Shown piece after piece: positions 36,195 to 48,700 of a stretch of 64,000 nucleotides of DNA. How positions within the stretch are numbered: the stretch's first letter is position 1; every line of letters begins with the position of its first letter. The notes under the pieces were generated by a model. The model was given only the letters and a program-made list of their open reading frames with translations. It was not told the origin of the DNA and searched no databases. Source of the DNA: Distichodus sexfasciatus (lineage: Eukaryota; Chordata; Actinopteri; Characiformes; Distichodontidae); contig JAVGVS010000390.1 of the NCBI GenBank assembly GCA_032718565.1, forward strand, positions 160,354 through 224,353, in the 5' to 3' direction. The translations under genes were made by a program, and so were the position numbers.

Positions 36195-37615
36195 ACGATG
36201 CACAACTATATCAGCTAAACTAGAAGACAGACAGCAACTTCAGAAAATGGAAGAAATAATTTGTCAAAAAGTGGATGTCGGATAACTTCCTTCAGTTAAA
36301 TCTAGACAAGACTGAGGTTCTTCTCACTACCACTAAAGCCACCAGAAGTCAACTGACATCATGGTCAATCTTGATGGATTATCCATTGCAACAAGTACTG
36401 CTGTTAAAAACCTTAGTGTTACTCTAGACTCAGATCTTTCATTTGATGTACATGCTCCTAACTTTGGTCGCATCGCCTTATTTGATCTCTGTAATTATTG
36501 CCAAGCTAAGAAACATGCTATCCTTCCAAATAGGTCATTAAATAAACTCCAGCTAATCCAGAATGCAGCAGTCGGGGAGTCCTCACTAAAACTAAAAAAA
36601 AGTTACATTTCGTGTTGACTATAAAAGACTCCTCTTGAGTTAAAAAGCTCCAAATGGTCTTGCACCACAGCATGTAAGAGTTCTCATTTACAACTACAGT
36701 CCAAGTTGTATGCTTTGATCGCAACATCTTTTAGTAGTACCCAGAATAAACAACGTTACGGGGGAAGAGTATTTGCTCATAAAGCACCACAGTTAGCGTT
36801 TGGAGCTCAGAAACAATCTCTGCTTTTAAGGTAAGGCTTAAGTCCTACCTCTTAGTCAGTCTTTTGGATATTAAAGTCCCTTTTTCTTAGGTAATGGCGA
36901 GATCTGGGGGTTCATGGTCATTTGAGATTAAAGGTGAAAGGGGGAATTGGTGCCGTCATCCTGCCACTCTCACTGATCGGTCAAGTTTGCCAATGGTAGT
37001 TTGGTGTGACGCCGAGACCCCTGGAAGCCCTCATGCCTGTGCAACCTTCCAGCTCTCCCTTTTAGCCAAGCTTCCTTAGCACTGCTGGAGGTTAGGTGTA
37101 GGGCACTAACTCTCTTCTCTTTCTTCTTCTTTCTTTCCGAGCTGTTCCTGAGCTGATGCTTGACTGACTGAACCATCACCGGGATTCTATGGAGACGTCA
37201 TCATCTGGAACCAGCTGGGATTTTTCAGACCCTATGGACCTGAACTGAATTACCAGTTTAGTGATTTTAGCTTAATGTTGCTGAGCGGATCTTAGTAAGT
37301 GGCCTCAGCAACAACTCGGGATTCGAAAACGTCCCTTGGACTATCTTCACTTCTTTAAAAATGATGAACGATTAATCTGGAACTAATGTTTCCTGTGTAT
37401 TAAATGTTCATGCACCTGGTCACCCAGAGAAGGATGGGGTCCCCTCCCGAGTCTTGGTTCCTCTCTAGGTTTCTTCCTACTAGAGGGAGTTTTTCCTTGC
37501 CACTGTCGCCTCAGGCTTGCTTGTTGGGGGTTTGGGCCAGTTATACAGTATGTAAAGAGTTTTGTGACAATGACTGTTGTTAAGAGCGCTATATGAATAA
37601 AATTGAATTGAAATT

Positions 37616-38600
37616 TAATATTGTACCCTTTTATGCATATAACTAAGTTTGAACTTGACCTTGCTGCAGACTTTTATACACACATATAAAAGTATCTCTG
37701 GATAAAAGTATTGGGATATCTAACCGTTACACCAACAGGGACTTTGACATTGCATTCAAGTACATAGACTTTAATATGGAGTTGCCGCTTAGCACTGGAT
37801 TTTGTGATGTCAGGCTTACATGCAGCATGCTGCTAACTTTAGTTGCATCGCCTTCTTTGATGCTTTGTGCTTACATTAATGCCAGTGGAAGTTCGGAACT
37901 CTGGAACTCTTCAGCTATGGAATTGACTTTTATGCTCCATGGAGCTTAGCTGTTATTTAATTCTCTTCTGTTATTGACTGCTCTTCTGTTTTGTGGCTGA
38001 GTTAATGTCACTAAATGGTTCCACTTGCCAATAATACCACTTACGGTTGAATGTGTAACATTCAGCAGGTGAAATTTCACAAACCATCATATTGCAAAGC
38101 TGGGATCCTATCACGGTACCACGCTTGAAGTAATCAAGTTCTCCAGAATGACCCATTTTCTTTCACAAATGTTTGTAAATGTACACTGCATGAGTAGGTG
38201 CTTGATTTGATACATCTGTGGCAATGGGTCTGATTGAAACACCTGAATTCAATAATTAAGAGTAAATACATACAGTGTAGGTGTGAACAGCATTTGCTTG
38301 GCCAGCTATAGGAAGACAACTTGATCCTTTGCCTTTGAGGGTACAACTGCATTTACAGATTTAGGTTTCATGGGTTTCCTGATCACAACAGCATATGTGA
38401 GAGACATTTTGATCATTCCGTTTATGACAGCATAAATACCAGTCACTAGACTAGAACAGTTGCAGTTTATTTGGAGTTTTGCAAGCTGAAATCTTGGTGT
38501 ACTTCCAATGTGAGACAGGGTTCTTTTTGCCCCTATTTTCAGTAATCTTTCAATTCAAAAGGGTCAACAGTTAATAAAAAACAACATTCTAGATCAACAA
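37616..38600. other. Intergenic, nothing recognised
   Basis: No gene or clear repeat was recognised between the L2 tail and the presumed 3' UTR of CXADR. Confidence 0.3.
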
Positions 38601-39512
38601 AAGTATCTAAGCATGAAATAAAGATTTTTTTATTCATCAACTCACACGTCAAAAACCATCCCAAAAAAAATAAATAAATAAAAAAAAAAACACCCCACAA
38701 AATGTCTGGTATGTCCAAATTATTTAACCTATGAATTATATAACCAAACCCACATACAACTTTTTGAAGTGTCTGTTCTAATTTAGTATTTTTTCTAGAG
38801 AGGTTAATAAAGTTGATTCCTTTAGGAAAAATTATGATAGTTTTCTACAAAGAGTAAGGATTCCACCGGAGACATGGTTTTAATGACCAACATCAGATCA
38901 ATCACTAATCTAAATATTAAACGAGCCAATTCTATAAAGCTGCAATAGATCATAAAATGCCGAAAGACAAAAAAAACCTTTCTTTCTGCCTTTACAGGTA
39001 CCATAATAAAAGTAAAGAACTGTAATGTATTTTTACAGTTACTTTAATTGTAATGCAATTACCATATGTAAATACATATGTATGTATTTACATATGGTTT
39101 TATACTAGAAAGTTGCCAGGCATTCATTTCCTTTTGATTTACACTTCCCAATAAAATGATGTAAAATCCACAGATAAACAAAACCAAAAGTAAAGTAAAA
39201 CTAATATACAACAACATATTTAAAAAGAAAACTGGGTAAAATTCACAAGAAGAAAGAAATTGTGGACCTCCATCAGCAAGAACATGTGTTATTAGACAGA
39301 ATGACAGAAAACTCATGAATAGTATTTAAAATAAGCAGGTTTATCCACCTTCACATACTGAAAGATCACCCTGTAAACTGCTGAAGTTATAAAAGTGAAA
39401 TCAGGTCATTTTTTAATGAGTCCATATTTTGCTGTATTGCCCCAGTGGTACTACAAAAAGTGGTGCAGTCAAAGAGGCACCACCGTACTACCTTGCAACA
39501 ACTTGCATAACT
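38600..39512 (-). other. Presumed CXADR 3' untranslated region
   Basis: The sequence follows the CXADR stop and is AT-rich without frames. AATAAA-type hexamers on the minus strand near 38620-38640 could end the transcript. The extent is a guess from hexamers. Confidence 0.35.
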
Positions 39513-39786
39513 CTACACAATGGATCCATCCCTACTCTGTGCTGGGATCATAACTGGGATGGCTCCCATACGACTGAGGTTTGGGCCCAGCATTTTGCTG
39601 GATGGTGGGAGTTGATCATTGCTGAGTGGTTTCTCATATTCTTCTGGAGGTATCTTATTATAATGAGACTTAGAATACTCATGCAAGTTGGAGGGAGACA
39701 ATGAACCAAGAGAGGAGCGCTGACTGCCCACACTGGTGAAGCTGCGTGCAGTTGAGATCCGGCTTTTTGGAGGTGGAACATCCTCT
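39513..39786 (-). CDS. cxadr: CXADR exon 7 (cytoplasmic tail, stop)
   Basis: 274 bp from EDVPPPKSR to the stop TAG at 39513-39515. It includes SLGSLSPSN, YSKSHYNKIPPEEYE and the class I PDZ ligand GSIV. The acceptor is TTCCACAG. Confidence 0.96.
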
Positions 39787-42700
39787 CTGTGGAATGTGTG
39801 AGAGACAGATAGAATGAGTGTTTTCAGCTAGCCTGAAACTCTGCTAATGCTTTGGAACAAACAAAATGTTTAAATAAATGCCTAGAAAGGTCATTTTCAG
39901 TGATTCACAGTGTCAAATCAAACATTTCCTATGGTTCAAACAATATAACAGTAATAAAAAAGTAATCACAGCAATGACATACTCCCCAAACTAAAAGAGA
40001 AAAATCTTTAGAATAATAGGGTACAAGGGTGTTATCCATCTGGTTAATCCTCTTTGTTCCGGTCAAAATGAAAGAGTATGAACCATAAGAGTGTTGGCAA
40101 TGTAGCCCCTCACAAAGGAAAGTCCTGCGAGAGCGGGATAGACTAAACAAAAGTTCAGAACTGATTAGAGCAGCTATTTGCTAAGACCACGAAAAGCATG
40201 GGTGAAAGCCTTCTTTGTCTAGGATGTGACAAAAAATGGGAAACTGTGAACATGAAACATAAAAAATGTGAATGTAGGATAAGAAAAAAACAAAAAGATT
40301 CAGACTGTCATCTGTTCTATTACATGGGCTATTATATTCTCACATGCTTCCAACCATGCAACCTTGTCCTGTAAAAACAGAAGTTAAGAGCTCAATTTAG
40401 CTGATTTGAATCATTCTTTCTTGATGTATCTACAACACACAGGGTATCTGCACATTTTTGATATGCAAATTCAATGACTTAAGAGCTTTTCAAGACCTCT
40501 AAGAAGAAAAATTAAGACCATCACGGCGGCAAACAAACACAATAGCCTAGAATTTAGTTAATTTCAACAAGGCACATATTTACTGGAGCAACAGCTCTAA
40601 CATAAAACTGCCTTCTAATTATAAAATATTATGGCTGTGTGCAAACAGACACAGAATGTAAAATACTCCAAAATTGCAAAGAACCCAAATATTTTTGTTT
40701 CCACCGATTCACTGTTGATGTGTTAGGAGTCGCAGTTCAGTAGCCTTCTTTTCAACATCTGCATTTAAACCACCAACTGCTCTTTCTTCAAGCTGCCTTT
40801 GTTTACGCTTGAGATAAGCTCCCATTTAATGTATGGTGCGAGTCCAAATCGCACAAGATATGCGGTTTTGTCCCTACCACAAGTAAATGTTTTGGCACAC
40901 TGCGAGTCAGGGAACATCAGGAGCATATAGGAGTATAGGAGTCACGGGTCCATACCACCTCGGCCATGCATCAAATTTTCAACACTGTGTTGTCCATTAT
41001 CCCCTAAGCCCCTAGTTGAATTACATAATTGTAACAATAATGCAAGCTAAGGCAATATGTTCTATTCCGACCTTTTTTGAAAATGTAAAATATACTACTA
41101 CTAGCCTATTATTATGCCCTGTTAGAGCTGTAACTATCGATTCTTTTTGTAATCAGTAATCAGAGTATTCTACCGATTTTTTCATCGATTAATCGAGTAT
41201 TCGGATAAAATCCTTTTTCAAAAACAGAAAAAAGACAATATCTTTGCTTTTAGGCTTTTTCTAGCGTGTTTGTAGCAGTTATCCACACACACTTTATGTT
41301 GTATTCAGGACGTCCTGCAGTACTCAAATTTGTCATAGTTTGATGTGTAAATGCTAACAGTTGTGAAATCAGCACATTTCTGATAAAAACTGACTGTAGA
41401 TATAACTACTGAAATAGTAAAACATTGTTTAATTGTCGGGTTGCAGAGTTTTTATTATGCATTCTATGGCTTAACTCTCTATTGCAGAAACACTTTTTAC
41501 CCATTTGGTGTCCATCAGAATATTGAATAATTTGTAAATAAATGTTCTATATTTCTTCTTACTAATTGGTTATACTATAACATTATAAAATTTTTAAAAA
41601 ATCTGATCAATTGAAAATGAAGAAATACTGAAGTTTTGTGTCATTTTTTAACCAATTTGGTCTATAAAATAAGCTGCACAATCATTTCCCACAATCCCCC
41701 GCGCTCCCCGGAGTAGCGTCACATTAAAGAGTTGTGCGCGTGTACCGGAATAAACTATGGAAAATCTAGGGGAAAATCTCAGTTAACTGCTGTATTGTGA
41801 GTAGACCGCTATTAGTTATAATATTTACTTAATAAAATATGTGTTGTGTCTGTAATAAAGGGGACGTTTAAACTAAACTGGAGCGTTTTAGCAAGTAACG
41901 GAGCTCATGTGCGCGCTCACAAATAGCGCGTGTTTACATCGTGAAAAATGTATGTGTTTTTGTGCATTTACTTCTGGTTTTGTGCACGGAATATAACACA
42001 AATACTTTCACATACAGAGGGATCAGGTCTTTGTCTTGATTGTGCCACTGAAAACATGCGTCATTAATAAGCGTGCGTCTGAAACACAATTTTAAGACTT
42101 TTTAATGCTTTTCAAGTATCTGTGGGGACCCTGAACACAGTTAATTCATTCATTATCTGAACCGCTAAATCCCAGCTGGGGTCGGGAGGGGACCGAAGCC
42201 TATCGCAGGAACAACCCTGGGCAGGCAAAAACACACCGCAGGGTAAATACACTCACACAATCACACTCACATTCACACATAATGGGGCCAATTTAGAGTC
42301 GCCAATTAACCTTTGGACTGTGGGAGGAAACCGGAGCACCCGGAGGAAACCCACGCGAACACGGCAGCGCTGCCCTTACAGCACAGTTGTTTCCCCTTAT
42401 TACACTTTATCGTCCCCCGGAATCTAATTCTAAATTTTTACTTGGCTGAATTTCTTTCAAACTTAGGTTTTTTTGAGGGCTTTAATTAGGGGTCCAAGCA
42501 CGAAGTGCAGGAACACTATTGTTTTCGTTCTGATTATTAGGGTTCCAAGCACGAAGCGATGGAACCCTATTGTTTTCGTTGTGGTTTTTTTTCTCCATTT
42601 TTAAGGGTCCAAGCATGCAAAGCTGGAACCCTATTGTTTACGTTCTGATTTATTTTATTTTTTTTCCTTTTTTATTATTATTATTATTCTTACTGCGCAA

Positions 42701-45700
42701 AAGTCCAACCACAGCCTAAACCGAACAAGTTATAGCAAAACCCTTTGGTGGACTGATCAGGACTGCGTGTCAGACCTCAGAGACAAAAAATGGTGGCGCT
42801 ATTACAAACCACTACACATTTTAGCTTGTATCTCCAGAACGGTGTGGGATAAATTTCAATTTCCTTTTCCCCTGATTCCCTGGAAGCTTCTGAATCTAAA
42901 AGATCTGGCCACGCTCATTTTGGTAGACTTGGATGACTGCCTACAGGGGGCGCCCCAGTGTGGTCCATAATCACTGTAAGGCCTATATCTTCTCAGAAAA
43001 ACATCCAAACAAAACCAAACTTGGTGAACTTCATGTACACTCCAAGCTTTGGACACCAGCCAAAGATACAATCTGATCAAAATCATACGAAATTTGGTTG
43101 ACCTTATCTATCTCCACTCCTGAGTCAAATCCTAAAATATGGCTATGATTGCTTAAAGGCGTGTCCTATTACAATGACTACACATTGCCATACGTTTCAT
43201 GTAGCACAGCCTGCACTGTACAAGTTTGGTAGAAACCCTTTGGACTGCTGATGTTGGATGGTCCTCTGACCACACACGTCAAAAATGAAATGTCCACCAA
43301 AAGGCAGGCACTACATATGTTCATTTACGTTTTAGCTCATATAGGACCATATGAAACGACAGCGCCCAGGAGGCGGTCCACGCTGGTGCTTGGACCCTGT
43401 TGATAACTGCTTGCAGATTTGTTTTTTTTTCCTTGGCATTTTTCAGTGTGAAATAGCAGCAATGCCTGCGGGTGTCATCGGTGAGCAAATCTGTACTTCT
43501 GAGTCTCTGAGGATTTGATTTTGGCCAAAGTGCGCCTTGATGGCGAGTGTGTAGCACGCACGCAAACACGCAGTCCGGGAACCCTATTGTTTTTGTTTGG
43601 ATTTTTTAATTTTTCTGCCTTAAAATGCATCGTACAGCCAAAACAATAAGTCGCAGAAACTTAAAGGTTAGGTAGTACTATGTTCCGCTACTCAGGCAAG
43701 GGATGACAGCCAAATTGGCCAACACAGAGCCCTATAGCGTTAAGGCCTAGATCTTGTGACGGCTCCGATCGATCTTCAAAATTCTAATTGATTCTATTTC
43801 TTTGGCTTAAATAAAACAACTTTGCTATTGGGAATATAGACTTCTGCCTAATTAGATTTTTTGCTAATTTGCATAATATGAAAACAGACTTTTACATACT
43901 TGTCCGAAAGATCAGAGCATACATGAGGTCTAGCAAGTTTAGTTTTGTTTGGATGTTTTTCTCAAAATTCTGTACACAACTTTTTACATCGACAAAGCCT
44001 AGATAAAGTAGGCCAAGTTATATTGGTCGGATTTATGTGTAGGGAATAATAATAATAATAATAATAAAACATTTTAAAAAATAAATGAAAACAATAGGGT
44101 TCCAGCACTTCATGGTTGGACCCCTAATAATAATAAAAAAGAAAACATCATAATCTGAACAAAAAACTTTGTGCTTGGACCCCTAAAAAAAGAAAAAACA
44201 AAGAAAACTATAGGTTTCCAGCACTTCGTGCTTGGTCCCCAAATAATAATAATAGTAAGAACTAGAACTGCAAACAGTTATCAACTGGGTCCAAGCACCC
44301 ACGCCAGACTGCCTCCTGGGCGCTGTCTTTCCAAAGGGTCCCAGAGATATGAGCTAAAACGTAAATGAACATATTGTAGCGCCTGGCTTTTGGTGGACAT
44401 GTGTCATTTTTGATATATGTGGCCAGAGGACCACACCACATCAGCAGTCCAAAGGGTTTCTACTAAACATGTACAGGCCATGCCCTTAAATTGACTCGGG
44501 AGTGCAGATAGATGAAATCTATCAAATTTCATATTTTTATCTTGAGCTCTTCTTCAGATACTAACATGTTTCTGTCATAGCAATAGCGCCACCTATAGGA
44601 CACGTGCTATTTTTGGTCTCTGACGTCTGACATGCAATCCTGTTCAGTCCGCCTAAGGGTTATGCTCTAAAGTGTACGGTTTAGGCTGTTGTCTGACTTT
44701 TGCTTAGCAAAGAATTGTAAAGGGGGCCACAGCCCTTTTAAGCAATCATAGCTACTGTATATTTTAGGAATTGACCCAGGAGTGCAGATAGATGAAGTCC
44801 AGCAAATTTCAGATTGCACCATTTGATTAGATTGCACCATTTTTGGCTCGTGTCCAAAGCTCGGAGTATAAATGAAGGGTACCAAGTTTGGTTTTGTTTG
44901 GATGTTTTTTCTGAGAAGATATAGGTTTTACAGTAATTATGGGCCACACTTACCTTATAAATTGGCACATAACTTCATAACCGTTTGTGTTATCAAAATT
45001 CTGTACAAATCTTTTGGCCTAGACAGAGCCTAGATGAAGGGTGCCAAGTTTCGTGATAATCAGATAATCAGATGAACGGTGTCGAAAGAGTTCATTTTAG
45101 TTTGAAGGTGAGTTTTTTCAAAATGGCGGGACATTTTGGCAGGCGGAAATGGACGGGTTCATATCCATTAGATTCAGGAACTTCCATGGAATCGGGGGGA
45201 AGAAATTTCAAATTGATGCTGTTGTACATTAATGTTCGTGCGCCCGGTCGCCCAGAGGAGGATGGGGTCCCCCTCCGAGTCTTGGTTCCTCTCAAGGTTT
45301 CTTCCCACTAGAGGGAGTTTTTCCTTGCCACTGTCGCCTCAGGCTTGCTTGTTGGGGGTTTAGGCCGGTTATATGTAAAGTGCTTTGTGACAATGACTGT
45401 TGTTAAGAGCACTATATAAATAAATTTGAATTGAATTGAAACCGTTCAGGAGATAGAGCTAAAACGTATAATGGTTTGTAATAGCGCCACCTACAGACCT
45501 ATGTGCCATTTTTGGTGTCTGAGGTGACACGCAGTCCTGATCAGTTTCACTATAACTTGTTCGGTTTAGGCTGTGGTTGGACTTTTGCGTAGGGAAGAAT
45601 AATAATTAAAAAGAAAAATCAGAGAAGAAGAAAAAAACAGAAAGAAAAAAACAATAAGGTTCCAGCACTTCGTGTATGGACCCCTATTAATAAGAATAAT

Positions 45701-48700
45701 AATCCGAACAACAAAAACAATAGGGTTCCAGCACTTTGTGCTTGGAACCCTAATAATAAAGAAAAAGAAAAGAATGAAAATAATGGGGTTTCGGCACTTC
45801 CTCCTTGGACCCCAAATTTTTTTAAAAAGGAAAAAAATTCAGAACGAAAACAACAGGGTAATAGCACTGTGTTTGGACCAATAATACTACTACTACTACT
45901 ACTAATAATAATAATAGTACTACAAACAAAAACAATAGACTTCCAGCACTTGTGCTTTGACCCCTTAAAAAAGAAAAGAAAAGAAAAAAAATCCTATGGA
46001 AAACAATAGGGTTCCAGCATTTCAAGCTTGGACCCCTAATAAAACCAATAACAATATGTGATCACTTCAGCGTTACCTGATCTCATAGGAGATCTCCTTC
46101 TCATACTTCTTTCTGTGTCGAGCACGGCAGCAGCAGAACAGGATTAGGGCAATGAGAAGGAGAACCAGCAGGACTAATATAATTGAACCAGCTATGACAC
46201 CAGCAGTGTTAGGGGCTAGAAAGAGAATGGGAGAGTGACAAAGACTTTTACTATTTAAGTACAAAGTTTGAAAATAACAGTTAATAATAACAGACAAAAA
46301 CTAACATTTTAACTGCAGCCGTGAATGAATCGCTACATTCACTTATAATGCTTAGCACTTAAAATTTCTTGTGATGCGCTTTTAGTGTGAAAATTAAGCA
46401 CAAGAATTAAGAATTTATATTTATAAGAAATGAGTTTACCTAGCATTAAGAAGAAATAATTATAAGGAAACCAAACTGCTAAACCTACATACCTGGCAAA
46501 ATTAAACAAAAAATAAGGCTGTTTTTCAGCAGGATGATGTAATCATGGAAAGCATTAGTTTGTTTTCTTTGCTGAGGGCTTTGAGGGACTTTAAAAATGG
46601 ATCAAAATGCCAAATTAAAATGATGGATAGACTGACAATAGATGGTATACAACATAACCATTTGGTAATGCAAGTTATTGGTAATTCTGTTAACTGGCTG
46701 ATCTACTGAAATATTGTCATTACACCCCTGTAAAAGACTGACAATAACCGGTAGGTTATTGTCACCGGTTATTGTCAGTCTTTTACAGGGGTGTAATGAC
46801 AATATTTTAGTAGATCAGCCAGTTAACGGAACCTTAGAGCAGAGTGATAATCATGCAGGATACAGTGACATTAAGCCCACAATGTCTTATTTCACAACCT
46901 CCAGTCTACCACTAGCCATTTGTAAATGATTTCATCTAAGGACGTGTTTGATTTTGGTCACTCACGCTGTGTGACACTGAGCTGCAAAACACATTCTTCT
47001 GTCCCCACAGGGTTCTTTACGGTGCAGCGATATGTTCCAGATGCTGCCGCTGTTGCATTGCGCACATTGACAATGCCTGCAAGAGGATCTATGGGAGAAA
47101 TCAGATCTTCAGTTTTGATCAATATTTTAAGAAAAAGGCTGGGAGGAAAAGCTTGTGAACAAAAAACAACTATCATGACAACCGAATGCTCCAAACACTG
47201 AGTAAGTGATGGTATCTTTTTGCTTTACCAAGCACAGCAGTAGCTGGTAGTAGTTTGTTGTCACTGGTCTTCTCCCAGATGTACTGCAGTGGATTGGTGC
47301 CTTCAGTGGACTTGCATTTCAGTACGATATCTTTCCCAACATAAGATGGACCCTCTATGTAACATTTGGGCCTAGAGGGTCGAACTCAAGAAAAACAAAG
47401 ACAAAAATATGGTGTGAGTGTAAGAAGATCAAAGTGTAAATAATTAACTGATAAAAATAAACAATTCTACTTATCTCCACTATAACAAAGTATAGCATGA
47501 TTATTTAAATTTTAGGTGTGCAAAGTTACACCTGCTACATAAGCATATACCATGCATACCCAGAAATGTGTCATTACAAAGAACATTATGGCTAAGGTGG
47601 CATCAAAAAACAATGTGAACAAACATACCTTTACACAAAAATCTGGAAATGTATCTATTACAACAGCAAGCATAAAGTCAGCTCAGAAATATTCACTGAA
47701 TATAATGACCATAGCCATATACAGTGCCCTGAGTATTTGCTCCCTTCCTGATTTCTTATTTTTCTGCATATTTGTCAAACATCTGAAACATTTAAGCTTA
47801 AACATTTAACCTGCAAAAAATAAGAAATCAGGAAGGGGGCAAATACTTTTTCACGGCACTGTATGCCATTTTCTTATGCTGCTATGTTTAGCACATAAAT
47901 GTTGTGACTCTTTGCCTTCTGTAGTTTTTAATTAGATACAGTTAATCGGATATGGTCTAGAGCAAGGGTGGGCAATTAATTTTCCCAAGGGGTCACATGA
48001 CAAATTTGAATTGACATGGAGGGCCAAACTAATAGACTGTAATCAACTCTGCTAAACTGAACTTCATTTTAAAAAAACAGACAATTGTCTAGTTTTGATT
48101 AGCTCCCACTGTTAATACTAGATGTTAAGATTAACCTATAAATGTGTGGAGGAGGGCAAATTAAGTAAGTAAGTAAGAACTTTATTGTCATCTCTGCTAT
48201 ATATTGTACAGATACATAGAGAGACGAGACGACGTGGCTCCAGGTTATTTTCAGTGCAAACAAAGAACAGCAGAACAGAGAACAAATAGGCAGTGGCACA
48301 ACGAGGCACATGGAATAAACAATAAATAAGTAAAAATACAAAATATACACTAAATATACATTTTAAACTAGACAATATACAATATACCTTTTAAACTAGA
48401 CAGGGAGTTTTAAATATAATTAGAAACTAGAAATAGAAATAGAGGTAGAATTGAGACAAGTCAGGATGCAGTATTCTTTACAGGTTGAATTGACATTTAC
48501 ACTGAATGTGCAAGAGGTAGAGTTATAATAGACAGATACTATATCCGGACTATTTTCACATACAATGTTCAGTATATGTGCAAATATGCAAACATTTAAT
48601 CAAGTGGAAATTGACATTTTACACTGGATGTGCAAGAGGTAGAAGGTTATAATATGACAGATACTATATTCAATCTATTTATGTGTACAATGTTCAGTGT

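Larger units (their letters stand above)
31980..37615 (+). mobile_element. L2-type LINE, full span, interrupted
   Basis: The 5' part near 32020 reads DNFICKKCKMVKALTEK (ORF1-like). 32860-33180 has endonuclease traces (YHPPGPYSEFLTEF, SILSDHHL). 33857-34290 has RT (LNYRPISNLPFISKIIEKVV, then the ADDTQ box). After the insertion it resumes at 36195, and 36361-36618 reads the C-terminal region. It ends GAGCGCTATATGAATAAAATTGAATTG, the L2 tail. Stops and frameshifts show it is dead. Confidence 0.85.
39787..46076. other. CXADR last intron, repeat-filled
   Basis: The intron contains the hAT element 40440-42133, the ancient repeat 42145-42375 and the palindromic repeat swarm 42480-46050. 39787-40430 shows nothing recognisable. 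Confidence 0.6.

Noticed and set aside
46602..46929. Two frames starting MSLHPCKRLTITG on opposite strands
   Set aside because: They are the two arms of the palindromic element, not genes.
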